NCBI GenBank assembly: GCA_947455195.1
Contig: CANGMI010000002.1
Coordinates: 62,001-126,000 of the forward strand
Reading direction: 5' to 3'
DNA: 64,000 nt
Origin: Pseudomonadota bacterium
Lineage (GTDB): Bacteria; Pseudomonadota; Gammaproteobacteria; Burkholderiales; SG8-39
The translations under genes were made by a program, and so were the position numbers. Under the pieces are notes generated by a model. That model was not told the DNA's origin. It worked only from the letters and a program-made list of their open reading frames with translations, and did no database searches. This document shows positions 51,780 to 60,220 of the stretch, one piece after another. Position 1 is the first letter of the stretch; every line of letters starts with the position of its first letter.

Positions 51780-53513
51780 TCAGCCGACGCTCTGCCACCG
51801 ATCGCCCGCACGCCGTGCCCGGCCTTCGACGCGCAGGCGCTCCAGGTGGGCGAGGAGCGTGTCGGTCCAGCGTGCCCTCACCGCCTCGTCGATGTCGTGA
51901 AAGGCGATCGTCAGCAGGTCGTCGAGCGAACCCTCCCGCCCCTCGCGCAGGGCACGCAGTACCCGGTTTTCGCGTCCCACCTGATCGGTGAGTGCGCGCT
52001 CGAACATTTCCTGTGCGGGTGACATGAGAAATCCGTGACCGGGCGCGAGGTGAACCGGACCGCAGTCGCGCAGTCGCCAGAAGGCCTCGATCAGGTCGTC
52101 CATCGCCTGCTCGCGGGCGGCCACCCGAGTGGCATGCGGTCCTTGCGCGAGGTGGTCGCCGGTAAAGAGCATCTGATCGTCTGGCGCCAGAAAGCACAGG
52201 TGGTTGTCAGCATGGCCGGGCGTGGCGATGACATCGAGGACAATACCGCCGAGTTGCAGTCGCTCCCCGTCAAGGGGTTCGTGATCGAATCGAAGACAGG
52301 GCGCAGGAACATCCTCGGCGCCGGGCCAGCGCGCATGGCGGCCAATCAGTCGTGCGCCGGTTGCCTCGGCAAGGCCACTGGCGCCGCCGGCATGCGCCTC
52401 ATGGGTGTGCGTGCACAGGATCCAGCGTATGGCCCCGGCACCGTGGGCGAGGAGCGCCTCGCGGTGCTGAACGTCGGCCGGGCCGGGGTCGATGACCGCG
52501 ATGCCGGTCTCGGGCGTGCCGAGAAGATAGCTGTTTGCACCGGGCAACGCCGGATCGCGCGGATGAGGTGCGGTGACACGGCTGACGCGCTGGCCGATAC
52601 GCATGGCGTCACCGACCAGGAGTTCGCAACTGCGCTCGCCGCTGCGTGTGGGGTCGAGAAGGCTCACTTCCACGAACGGGTAGTCACCCGGCACCAGGAG
52701 GGCAGGGCCGTTGCGGCCGCGGGCGTTGATGGGCGTCATCGCACGTCGTGGGCGTGGCGAGCGGGCCAGTGCGAGCGCCGCCTCGACCGAGTCGCAACGG
52801 GCCAGTTCCTCGAGCGTGCGACGGGTCGGAAACATCAGATGGAATTCGCCGCGGTGGTGTCGCTCCAGGGCATCGGCCGGGTTGATCCACACATGGTCAT
52901 CCAGTTCGGCACCATCGTGCGATGCGACCTGTTCGGCCGGGACGGCGGCCATGAAGAAGCGGGTGTCGAACCGACGCGGGCGACCCGCCTGGGTGATCCA
53001 GTGACTGAAGTACACCAGGGGCGCGAGGGTGAGGCGCAGGTCATGGCGGGTGATGATGTCGAGCAGAGTGGTCGTCTGGGCCAACAGAGCCGCCCGCTCG
53101 GCCTCGAGGGCAGGCTGCACCGACACCGGTTGCTCCCGATGGTCGACAGCAAGCAGCAGCCCCGATTCCTCGAAGCATTCACGCACGGCCGCGATCCAGT
53201 AGCCGAGTGCGCCCTCGCGGGTGTCAAGAAGCGTTCGGGCCTCGGCTTCGCTCATGCCCAGGCAGCGGCATGCCAGTGCCGGGTCGAGGTCCTGTGCATC
53301 GACCCGGCCGCCGGGGAACACGTAGGCGCCGCCGCCGAAGACCGATGCCTCGACGCGGCGCATCATCAGTATCTCGACACCGGTTGGCGCGTCACGCAGC
53401 AGGATCACGGTTGCCGCAGGTCGAGGAACCAGGGGCGCGGCAACCTTCGGGTCGGGGCCTGATGCGGGTGAGGGCGAGGGCGGGGTGCGAGCGGGCATGT
53501 CCGGCGTATTCAT
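51780..53513 (-). CDS. Nudix hydrolase fused to metallo-beta-lactamase-fold hydrolase
   Basis: 577 residues. The N-terminal Nudix part (about 30-250) has GGGAYVFPGGRVDAQD and the box core AAVRECFEESGLLL, like NUDT7/19 acyl-CoA pyrophosphatases. The C-terminal metallo-beta-lactamase part (about 290-577) has THTHEAHAGG, TPGHADNHLCF, FTGDHLAQG and APGHGF, like LACTB2. The canonical HxHxDH motif is HTHEAH here (about 369-374), so the Asp of the second metal site is Ala. Both domains in one chain are known in related bacteria. Possible substrates are acyl-CoA or nucleotides (inference). It is convergent with the nitroreductase. Confidence 0.87.
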   Translation of the reverse strand: MNTPDMPARTPPSPSPASGPDPKVAAPLVPRPAATVILLRDAPTGVEILMMRRVEASVFGGGAYVFPGGRVDAQDLDPALACRCLGMSEAEARTLLDTREGALGYWIAAVRECFEESGLLLAVDHREQPVSVQPALEAERAALLAQTTTLLDIITRHDLRLTLAPLVYFSHWITQAGRPRRFDTRFFMAAVPAEQVASHDGAELDDHVWINPADALERHHRGEFHLMFPTRRTLEELARCDSVEAALALARSPRPRRAMTPINARGRNGPALLVPGDYPFVEVSLLDPTRSGERSCELLVGDAMRIGQRVSRVTAPHPRDPALPGANSYLLGTPETGIAVIDPGPADVQHREALLAHGAGAIRWILCTHTHEAHAGGASGLAEATGARLIGRHARWPGAEDVPAPCLRFDHEPLDGERLQLGGIVLDVIATPGHADNHLCFLAPDDQMLFTGDHLAQGPHATRVAAREQAMDDLIEAFWRLRDCGPVHLAPGHGFLMSPAQEMFERALTDQVGRENRVLRALREGREGSLDDLLTIAFHDIDEAVRARWTDTLLAHLERLRVEGRARRAGDRWQSVG

Positions 53514-53644
53514 GTCGACATTTTACGCGTTCGGCCCTGTGATAACGTCAGCGCCTCGCGCGGTGCGAGACCGGCCCCCGGCGTGCCCCGGGGTGATCTG
53601 CCGGCGGCGCCGTGCATCGCGTTTCTCCGCAAGGGTCGAATCAC

Positions 53645-54202
53645 ATGTCCATCCGTATTCTCGGCATCAGTGGCAGCTTCAGACGACAGTCCTTCAATCG
53701 CATGGCGCTTCTGGCCGCAGCCGAACTGATGCCCGATGGCATGACGCTCGAGATCGCCGATTACCAGGACGTGCCGCTCTACAACCAGGATGTTCAGGAG
53801 GCATCGGGCTTTCCCGAACCGGTGCTGCGACTTGCCGGTGCCATCGCGGCAGCCGACGGCGTACTCTTTGCCAGCCCTGACTACAATCACTCGATCGCCG
53901 GGGTTCTGAAGAACGCCATCGACTGGGTCTCGCGGGTGGAGCCGCAGCCCTTCGTCGGCAAGCCGGTCGCCATGGTCTCGGCCACCATCGGCCCGGTGGG
54001 CGGCGCACGCAATCAGTACGAGTTGCGTAAAGTCGTTGCCAGTGTCGAAGGGCTGTGTCTGGTCAAGCCCGAGGTCTTCATCGGCCGCGCCGATACGCGC
54101 TTTGATGCCCAAGGGCGCCTCGTCGACGAGGCAGCCCGGCGCATCCTCGGTGTCCAGATGCGGGCCTTTGGTGCCTGGATCGAGCGGTTGCGGCCGCGCT
54201 GA
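53645..54202 (+). CDS. NAD(P)H-dependent FMN reductase (ChrR/azoreductase-like)
   Basis: 185 residues, flavodoxin-like. ISGSFRRQSFNRMALLAAAE (about 7-26) is the phosphate-binding loop for FMN, and SPDYNHSIAGVLKNAIDWVS (about 77-96) is the second signature. A GARNQYELRKV segment follows. It could supply reduced flavin to the luciferase-like oxidases in this window (56784, 60221). The start at 53645 is preferred since the loop then lies at the usual distance. It is divergent from the Nudix fusion gene. Confidence 0.9.
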   Translation: MSIRILGISGSFRRQSFNRMALLAAAELMPDGMTLEIADYQDVPLYNQDVQEASGFPEPVLRLAGAIAAADGVLFASPDYNHSIAGVLKNAIDWVSRVEPQPFVGKPVAMVSATIGPVGGARNQYELRKVVASVEGLCLVKPEVFIGRADTRFDAQGRLVDEAARRILGVQMRAFGAWIERLRPR

Positions 54203-54214
54203 GGCGGATCAGAC

Positions 54215-54240
54215 CCGACCCGCGCCTGATCGCGGGTCGG
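54215..54240. terminator. Perfect 10-bp hairpin between convergent genes
   Basis: CCGACCCGCG (54215-54224) and CGCGGGTCGG (54231-54240) flank a 6-nt CCTGAT loop. It lies 12 bp after the FMN reductase stop and 32 bp after the binding-protein stop on the other strand, so it could terminate both. There is no T-run. Confidence 0.6.
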
Positions 54241-54272
54241 TGATCGCACGGCATGGGCGCGGGGGGGCTCGA

Positions 54273-55508
54273 TCAGCGACTGAACGGGCTTTGCAGGTTG
54301 CCCGATTTCAGTTCGGGCGGGTAGAGGATCACCTGCTTGCCCGATTGCTTGAACTGCTCGATGTCGTTGCCCTGGATGCCCTGGTACTGGACGTAGAGCA
54401 GGCGGGCCTTCTCCCACTCGCCGTTCTGCCCGTAGCGGATCTTGCCGACCACGGTATCGAAGGTTGCCGATTTCAGTTGCTCGGTGAGCTTCTTCTGGTC
54501 AAGGGATCCGGCGGCTGCGATCGCCTGGCCCAGTACCTGCATTTCGGCGTAGGCATAGGGCGGGCCATAGATGCCGACAGGGTCTGCGCCTTCCTTCACG
54601 GCGCGGACACGGTAGCGGTTCAGAAGGTCATCGACACCGGCGAACTTCATGGTCGGCTCGGGTGCGTAGACATCGTAGGCGACGATGCCGTTCAACAGGC
54701 TTCCGAGCTGGCCTTTCAGGGCACCGAACTGCACGCCGATCATGCCACCGCCGAAAAGTCGGGTCTTCAGCTTGATCTCGTTGGCGGCGCGGATCAGGCC
54801 CGAACTGTCGCCGGGATAGGAGGCCACGAAGATGAAGTCCGGATTGGTGGCCTGAATGGCGCGAAGCACCGGCGCGTAGTCGGTGGTGGACGGGGGGTAG
54901 CTCTTGTCGTACACCACCTTGAGGCCCAGACGCTTCACGTGCTCGCGTGCGCCGTCCAGCGCCACCTGCGAGAACTCGGCATCAGCCCCCACCAGCGCGA
55001 CCGTGGTCGGCTTCGGGTTCATGCCCATGGCGACGTCGAAGTAGCCGCGCGACAGTTCGGTACGCGAATTCGGTCCGTTGGGCGTGATCGAGAAGAAGCG
55101 CTCGTACTGGAACTTTTCGTTGATGCCCGTCACGAAGATGGTCATGAAGACCTTGTCGTGCTGCATCACGACCGGCATGGCCGGCGCCGTCATGTTGGTG
55201 CCGTAACCCGAGAGCACGACATCGACCTTGTCCACATCGAGGAGTTTCGAGTACAGACCAGGCACGTTCGAGGCAAGGCTCTGGTCATCGTAGTACACCA
55301 GTTCGACCTTGCGGCCGAGCAGGCCACCCTTCGCGTTCTGGTCTTCGGCCCACATCTGCATCGCGATCAGGCAGGCCTTGCCGTTGCCCGCCAGCGGGCC
55401 CGTCTGGCTCATCGCGAAGCCGAACTTGATGGGGCCTTGCTGTGCGGCAGCAACCATCGAGAAAGTGGTCAGGGCCGCTGCGGCCAGCCATCGCCTGAGT
55501 GGTTTCAT
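54273..55508 (-). CDS. ABC transporter substrate-binding protein, LivK type (orphan 2)
   Basis: 411 residues. Signal peptide MKPLRRWLAAAALTTFSMVA (cleavage about 22, AAA|QQG). Mature part: FGFAMSQTGPLAGNGKACLI, AEDQNAKGGLLGRKVELVYY, VLSGYGTNMTAPAMPVVMQH. The fold is the branched-chain amino acid or amide type. GGAGCGAG lies about 7 nt before the ATG. No permease genes are near. It is divergent from Bug gene 9, and the shared 212-bp gap has 13-bp direct repeats. Confidence 0.9.
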   Translation of the reverse strand: MKPLRRWLAAAALTTFSMVAAAQQGPIKFGFAMSQTGPLAGNGKACLIAMQMWAEDQNAKGGLLGRKVELVYYDDQSLASNVPGLYSKLLDVDKVDVVLSGYGTNMTAPAMPVVMQHDKVFMTIFVTGINEKFQYERFFSITPNGPNSRTELSRGYFDVAMGMNPKPTTVALVGADAEFSQVALDGAREHVKRLGLKVVYDKSYPPSTTDYAPVLRAIQATNPDFIFVASYPGDSSGLIRAANEIKLKTRLFGGGMIGVQFGALKGQLGSLLNGIVAYDVYAPEPTMKFAGVDDLLNRYRVRAVKEGADPVGIYGPPYAYAEMQVLGQAIAAAGSLDQKKLTEQLKSATFDTVVGKIRYGQNGEWEKARLLYVQYQGIQGNDIEQFKQSGKQVILYPPELKSGNLQSPFSR

Positions 55509-55578
55509 GGTATCTCGCTCCGTCGTGATGGGGTCGGTTGTCTTCGGTGGCGGCACGCTTGCAGTTCCGCGACCGGGG

Positions 55579-55615
55579 CAATCGGGCAATCGAGCAGTGG
55601 GCCAATCGGGCAATC
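55579..55615. promoter_or_regulatory. Pair of 13-bp direct repeats in a divergent promoter region
   Basis: CAATCGGGCAATC occurs at 55579-55591 and 55603-55615, start-to-start 24 bp, with four CAATC half-units at 8/16/8-bp spacing. They lie between the LivK-type gene (minus) and Bug gene 9 (plus) and could be regulator sites for both. GGGCAATCGAG within this block also occurs near 62138. Confidence 0.45.
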
Positions 55616-55649
55616 AGGTCATGGCCACGATGGCGTGCTGCGAGTGAAA

Positions 55650-55655
55650 TATACT
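55650..55655 (+). promoter_or_regulatory. Possible -10 of Bug gene 9
   Basis: TATACT at 55650-55655, in the 212-bp gap, is a good -10 match. A -35 at 16-18 bp upstream is not convincing, so the promoter would need help from a regulator, perhaps at the nearby direct repeats. Confidence 0.3.
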
Positions 55656-55666
55656 CTGCCTGAGCG

Positions 55667-55687
55667 GCCCCTGTGTTTGTCAGGGGC
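55667..55687. promoter_or_regulatory. 7-bp inverted repeat before Bug gene 9
   Basis: GCCCCTG (55667-55673) and CAGGGGC (55681-55687) flank a 7-nt loop, just after the candidate -10 and 34 bp before the chosen start. It may be an operator or a leader hairpin. Confidence 0.35.
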
Positions 55688-55720
55688 GTCCTCGGCGAGG
55701 CAACGGTAGGGGAGGCTGGC

Positions 55721-56731
55721 GTGGTTGACTGCGGAAGATCCCTCGGATATAGGTCGGGTACACGATTTGCACTCATGGTCGCGGCCTCGATGGCCCTGTC
55801 GGCCCCGTGGACCCAGTGGGCCCGGGCCGAGACGACCTGGCCGGTCAAGCCCATCCGCATGATCGTCGCTGCCGCGCCCGGTGGGGGTACCGATGTGGTC
55901 GGGCGTCTGATTGCCCAGCGCCTGGGGGATCGGCTCGGACAACCGGTCATTGTCGAGAATCGGGGCGGCGCGGGGGGGAGCGTGGCCGCGGAGTTCGTCG
56001 CCCGTGCACCTGCCGATGGCTATACGGTGCTCATGACCAACGACCAGTTCACCGTGCAGGCGAGTTTCGTGGGCAAGGTGAGTTATGACGCGCTGCGCGA
56101 CTTTACCCCGGTGGGCATCGTCGGTCGGACGGCGATCGTGCTCGGCGTAAGCCCGGCACTGGGCGTCAGCAGCGTGGCCGAGTTGGTCGCGCTCGTGCGC
56201 GCCAATCCCCGCAAGTACGCTTTCTCGTCCTGCGGCAATGGCACGCCTCTCCATCTGGCCGGTGAGTTGCTCAATCTCACGGCCGGCATCGACATGGCTC
56301 ACGTGGGGTACCGCGGCTGTGCCCCTGCGCTGGTCGACGCGGTGAGCGGGCAGGTGCCAATCTTCTTCAACATGCTTGGCAATGCCATGCCCTATGAGCG
56401 CAGCGGCAAGCTCAAGCTCATCGCGGTTGCCACCTCGCAACGGCTGTCCGGGTCGCCTGCGCTTCCTACCATCGCCGAGGCGGGCTACAGCGATTTCGAG
56501 GCCTTCCCCTGGTACGGGCTGCTCGGTCCGGCCGGCATGGCGCGCGAGGCGGTGGTGCGTCTCAATGGCGAAATGGCTGCTGCCGTGGCCAACGCCGAAT
56601 TTGCCGACCGACTGCGCAATGTCTTCTTCGAGCCGGTCGCGCTCTCGACCGACGCTTTTGCCGAAACCATGCGACGTGACCTCGCCCGCTGGGGACGCGT
56701 GGTTCGCGACGCTCAGGTGAAGGCTGAATGA
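55721..56731 (+). CDS. Bug/TctC family substrate-binding protein (9)
   Basis: 336 residues from a GTG at 55721, chosen because GGGGAGG lies 5 nt upstream; another GTG at 55673 would only add an unrelated leader. Signal region FALMVAASMALSAPWTQWAR (cleavage near RAETT). Core: WPVKPIRMIVAAAPGGGTDV, ENRGGAGGSVA, APADGYTVLMTN, HVGYRGCAPALVDAVSGQVP. The GYRG segment (PYKG in most relatives) is unusual. It lies 52 bp upstream of a luciferase-like gene and likely shares its transcript. Confidence 0.9.
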   Translation: MVDCGRSLGYRSGTRFALMVAASMALSAPWTQWARAETTWPVKPIRMIVAAAPGGGTDVVGRLIAQRLGDRLGQPVIVENRGGAGGSVAAEFVARAPADGYTVLMTNDQFTVQASFVGKVSYDALRDFTPVGIVGRTAIVLGVSPALGVSSVAELVALVRANPRKYAFSSCGNGTPLHLAGELLNLTAGIDMAHVGYRGCAPALVDAVSGQVPIFFNMLGNAMPYERSGKLKLIAVATSQRLSGSPALPTIAEAGYSDFEAFPWYGLLGPAGMAREAVVRLNGEMAAAVANAEFADRLRNVFFEPVALSTDAFAETMRRDLARWGRVVRDAQVKAE

Positions 56732-56783
56732 GGACAATCTGTCACAATCGTTCCGCTGCATGACCCAACCGCGAGGCCATTCC

Positions 56784-57962
56784 ATGAACATCATGATGTT
56801 CCACCTGATGCCCTACGCCGATCTCGATCTCGTCGAGGCCGACAAGTACCCGGCGTCCTGGGCCACCATCCCGAATCATCTCTACGATCCCCAGAAGGGG
56901 CATCTGCTCTACAACCGCTATCTGGACGAACTGGCGTATGCCGAGACACTCGGCTACGACGGCGTTTGCGTGAACGAGCATCACCAGACGGCCTACGGCA
57001 TCATGCCGTCGCCGGTGGTGATGGCTGCTGCACTCTCGCAGCGCATCAAGCGCGGGCGCATCGCGATCCTCGGCAGCGCGCTGCCCTTGCGCGGGCATCC
57101 GCTCACGCTTGCCGAAGAGCATTCGATGATCGACAACATCACCGGTGGTCGTCTGATTTCCGGTTTCGTGCGGGGCATCGGCGCCGAATACCATTCGTTT
57201 GGCGCGAATCCGACCACCTCGCTCGAGCGTTTCCGCGAGGCGCATGACCTCATCATCCGGTCGTGGACCGATCCGGGGCCTTTCGAATACCACAGCAAGC
57301 ACTACCACTTCGAGTACGTCAACGTCTGGCCTCGGCCCTTCCAGCGGCCGCACCCCCCGATCTGGATTCCCTCGCAGGGCAGTCGCGAGACGGTGGAGTT
57401 TGCCTCGCACCCGTCGCGCAAGTACACCTACCTGCAGACCTTCAGCCCGATCACGGCCGTGGCGAAGAATCTTGGTCTGTACAAGCAGCTGGCGACCGAA
57501 CAGGGCTACACCGCAGCCCCGAGCCAGCTGGGCTGGGCAACCCCGGTCTATGTGGGTGATACCGACGAATCGGCCTTTGCCGAGTGCAGCGAGCACTACG
57601 AGAACTTCCGCAACAAGTTCCTCGGCAAGATGCCGCTCGAGATGCTGATGCCTCCGGGCTACACCTCGCGCGAGTCGGCCAAGGCCATCGTCGCCGCCAA
57701 GTCGGCTGCCCACGAGCAGGTGGATACCCGGCGGGCCAACCAGCTGGGCATGATGACCTGCGGCAGCGCCGAGTCGGTGGCCGAGCGTCTGGTGGGTTAC
57801 ATGCGCCAGATCGGGTTTGGCAACCTGCTCACCATGATGCAGTTCGGCACGTTGCCGGCCGATCTCACGCGGCGCAGCATGGAGCGATTTGCCGAGGGTG
57901 TCATGCCCGCATTGCGCAAGGCGGCGCGCGAGATGTACGGCGACTCGGCACTGGCGGCCTGA
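56784..57962 (+). CDS. Luciferase-like (LLM) flavin-dependent monooxygenase (2)
   Basis: 392 residues. MNIMMFHLMPYADLDLVEAD start, then CVNEHHQTAYGIMPSPVVMA (about 69-88), LTLAEEHSMIDNITGGRLIS and RPHPPIWIPSQGSRET, typical of the longer two-component LLM monooxygenases. GAGG lies about 7 nt before the ATG at 56784; an earlier ATG (56760) would add eight residues. It follows Bug gene 9. Such enzymes need FMNH2 and oxidise sulfonates, esters or ketone-type carbons. It is paired with LLM 3 (60221) around an AraC regulator. Confidence 0.9.
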   Translation: MNIMMFHLMPYADLDLVEADKYPASWATIPNHLYDPQKGHLLYNRYLDELAYAETLGYDGVCVNEHHQTAYGIMPSPVVMAAALSQRIKRGRIAILGSALPLRGHPLTLAEEHSMIDNITGGRLISGFVRGIGAEYHSFGANPTTSLERFREAHDLIIRSWTDPGPFEYHSKHYHFEYVNVWPRPFQRPHPPIWIPSQGSRETVEFASHPSRKYTYLQTFSPITAVAKNLGLYKQLATEQGYTAAPSQLGWATPVYVGDTDESAFAECSEHYENFRNKFLGKMPLEMLMPPGYTSRESAKAIVAAKSAAHEQVDTRRANQLGMMTCGSAESVAERLVGYMRQIGFGNLLTMMQFGTLPADLTRRSMERFAEGVMPALRKAAREMYGDSALAA

Positions 57963-57978
57963 AGGCTGTCAGACCGAA

Positions 57979-58018
57979 TCCCGGCGTTCCGTGCTCGCGT
58001 GTCACGGGATGCCCGGGA
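57979..58018. terminator. Interrupted hairpin between convergent genes
   Basis: TCCCGG (57979-57984) with CCGGGA (58013-58018), and CCGTG (57989-57993) with CACGG (58003-58007), form an 11-bp stem with one internal loop. It lies between LLM 2 (plus) and araC (minus), both of which end here. No T-run. Confidence 0.45.
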
Positions 58019-58072
58019 CTGCCCTCGCGCACTTCGCTGATTCGATGGATGTCGGTACGCCGTGCGCGAGGC

Positions 58073-59125
58073 TCATCCTCGGCGCACGCGCGACCCTTGC
58101 AGCGTCTCGAGCGGTGACTCGCCGAAGCAGGCCTTGTAGTCACGGGAGAACTGGCTGAGACTGCGGTAGCCCGAGTCGAGCGCGACTCGCGTTACCGTGC
58201 CGCTACTCGGGTGCGCTTCTTCGGCGTCCATGCGCACCAGGGTCTCGCGTGCCAGCGCTTCGCGTGCCATGGCAAGGCGCACCTGCTTCAGGTGCTTCAT
58301 CGGCGTGGTGCCCCGGTGGGTGCGAAAGCCGTAATGCAGCGAGCGCGAACTGGCGCCACTCACGGCCACCAGATCGTCGAGCGTCACCGGTTCGTGGGCA
58401 TGGCGCCGGATGTAGGCTTCGACCCGGCGGACGTAGAGCGGACCGGCCGCGTTGCCGCCCCGATCGATGCGGTCGCTGTAGTTGTGCGGCAGCGACTTCA
58501 GCAGAAGGCTGTGCAGCAGGCGTTCTGCCTGCGCGGCGAGGGGGGGGTGGTCAAGGAGCGGATGATCGCTTGCCAGGTCGCGCCAGGCAAAGTCGATGTA
58601 GCCAACCAGGGCCGCGGCCGCCGTGAGGTCGGTGAGTGCGAGGGGCTGGAAGACCAGCGGTTCCTCGAGCCCGATGCCCAACTCTCGCGCCAGGGTTCGT
58701 TCCAGCTGTTCACGATCGAAGACCACGTTGAGCAGTTCGCAGTCGCCCTGCCACTGGCGACGGATGCTGCCGGTCGTGCTCACGAGCAGCATCTGCCCGG
58801 GTTTCACCACCACTCGGTTGCGATCGGCTTCGGCTGCGAAGCCACCGGCGAGCGGGATGTGCAGGACCGCGTGGTAGTCGGAGGGGCGAATGATGGCGGT
58901 TTCGCAGGCCGACTGCCCGTACCAGCGAAGGCAGTGCATTCGCGTCGAACCCAGGTAGGCCAGAGTGTCCCTGAAGGCTTCGAACTGGCTCGCGTCATTG
59001 ACTGAAAAGACGCAGTGGCCGCGCGTCATGTCGAGAATGTGACGCCGAACGGCCTCCGGATCGCGGCTCACGAAGCGATCGCGGTCGGCATCGGCGGTGA
59101 TTCGCAACAGGGCGGTATCTTGCAT
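58073..59125 (-). CDS. AraC-family transcriptional regulator
   Basis: 350 residues. The N-terminal half (about 60-200) is a cupin-like ligand domain with LHIPLAGGFAAEA and VKPGQMLLVSTTG. The C-terminal half has two helix-turn-helix units: EPVTLDDLVAVSGASSRSLH (about 256-275) and SGTVTRVALDSGYRSLSQFS (about 314-333), then the usual RDYKACFGESPLETL ending. The ATG at 59125 is preferred; longer starts (59209, 59332) would cross the candidate operator. It is divergent from the hydrolase-LLM 3 pair and convergent with LLM 2, so it probably controls this locus. Confidence 0.9.
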   Translation of the reverse strand: MQDTALLRITADADRDRFVSRDPEAVRRHILDMTRGHCVFSVNDASQFEAFRDTLAYLGSTRMHCLRWYGQSACETAIIRPSDYHAVLHIPLAGGFAAEADRNRVVVKPGQMLLVSTTGSIRRQWQGDCELLNVVFDREQLERTLARELGIGLEEPLVFQPLALTDLTAAAALVGYIDFAWRDLASDHPLLDHPPLAAQAERLLHSLLLKSLPHNYSDRIDRGGNAAGPLYVRRVEAYIRRHAHEPVTLDDLVAVSGASSRSLHYGFRTHRGTTPMKHLKQVRLAMAREALARETLVRMDAEEAHPSSGTVTRVALDSGYRSLSQFSRDYKACFGESPLETLQGSRVRRG

Positions 59126-59195
59126 GGAGAGGGTGGCCAGGCCGCAACAGGTTGGCGTGCGACAGTCGTCTCGCGATATTCTCACACTGAGCGTC

Positions 59196-59227
59196 TGGCT
59201 TGCAGTCATGAGCAATGGCTTGCACTC
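59196..59227. promoter_or_regulatory. Candidate AraC operator: two 12-bp direct repeats, 20 bp apart
   Basis: TGGCTTGCANTC occurs at 59196-59207 and 59216-59227 (eleven identical bases). The 20-bp start-to-start spacing is about two helical turns, typical of AraC-family half-sites. It lies 71-102 bp upstream of the araC start and about 147-178 bp upstream of the hydrolase start. Confidence 0.5.
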
Positions 59228-59308
59228 GGCGACAAACCGGCGCGGCGTGGCTGGGACACAATCCGGGATCAGACGCGCGGCCACCGCACCGCGCGTTCGC
59301 GTGCGGAC

Positions 59309-59327
59309 GCGGGAGCAGGGCTCCCGC
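59309..59327. promoter_or_regulatory. 7-bp leader hairpin before the alpha/beta hydrolase gene
   Basis: GCGGGAG (59309-59315) and CTCCCGC (59321-59327) with a CAGGG loop, 47 bp before the ATG at 59374. No T-run follows, so attenuation is only a possibility. Confidence 0.3.
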
Positions 59328-59373
59328 CGCACGGAAACGTTGATTGCGTCGCGGGTGCAGGCAGGAGAGAGGC

Positions 59374-60159
59374 ATGACTGGATCGACCACGCAGAGCACG
59401 TTCCCGGTGGGTGATGTGCGCATCGAACTCACGGTGCAGGGTAGTGGGGCGCCGCTGCTCTTTCTGCACCCTGAAATCGGCATCGCCTCCGATGCGCCGA
59501 TCATTGCCGAACTCGCGAAGCACTGGACGGTGCATGTGCCCTCGCATCCGGGTTTTGGTGCCAGCGAGTTGCCCCGCTGGATGAGCGAAGTCGACGACCT
59601 CGCCTACTTCTATCTCGATTATCTCGAGGCCCAGGGTATCGACAAGGCGGTGGTCGTGGGGTCCTCGCTGGGTGGCTGGATTGCCGCCGAGATGGCGGTA
59701 CGCTCATGCGAGCGCGTCTCGTATCTGGTGCTCGCTGGGGCGGCCGGTATCAAGGTGTCTGACCGTGAGCACCGCGATTTCGCCGACATCTTCACGCTCT
59801 CGATCAGCGAAGTGAACGCCTTGTCCTACACGGGGGCGGCACTGGCGCAGCAGGATTACAAGGCGCTCGATGAAGCGGCGCTCACGGTCCTGCACCGCAA
59901 TCGCGAGGCCACAGGGCTCTTTGCCTGGTCACCTTACATGCACCACCCGAAGCTTCGACGCCGTCTCGGGCGCATCAAGGCCCCGACCCTGGTGCTGTGG
60001 GGCGATGATGATCGCATCGTGTCGGCCGATTATGGGCGCGCCTACAGCGCGGCCATTCCGGGTTCCACGTTCGACCTCATCGAGGGCAGTGGCCACTATC
60101 CGCATATCGAGCAGCCTGCGGCCTTTGCGGCGCGGGTGGCACGGCATGCCGGGCGCTGA
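59374..60159 (+). CDS. Alpha/beta-fold hydrolase
   Basis: 261 residues. APLLFLHPEIGIASD holds the HPE-type oxyanion loop. The nucleophile elbow is VVVGSSLGGWIAAEM, with Ser in GSSLGG. WGDDDRIVSADYG holds the acidic residue, and SGHYPHIEQP the catalytic His near the C-terminus. GGAGAG lies 5 nt before the ATG. Such enzymes in this size class hydrolyse ring-fission products or esters. It is followed 61 bp later by LLM 3, so it may act on the monooxygenase product (inference). Confidence 0.88.
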   Translation: MTGSTTQSTFPVGDVRIELTVQGSGAPLLFLHPEIGIASDAPIIAELAKHWTVHVPSHPGFGASELPRWMSEVDDLAYFYLDYLEAQGIDKAVVVGSSLGGWIAAEMAVRSCERVSYLVLAGAAGIKVSDREHRDFADIFTLSISEVNALSYTGAALAQQDYKALDEAALTVLHRNREATGLFAWSPYMHHPKLRRRLGRIKAPTLVLWGDDDRIVSADYGRAYSAAIPGSTFDLIEGSGHYPHIEQPAAFAARVARHAGR

Positions 60160-60220
60160 TTGGGCACGGCTCTTCGTGCTTCACTTCATCCGACACTACT
60201 GACACCGAGGACACCACGCG

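Noticed and set aside
59126-59332. Extended AraC start (59209 or 59332)
   Set aside because: The extension adds a basic, unconserved-looking leader and would place the direct repeats inside the coding region; 59125 gives the usual family length.
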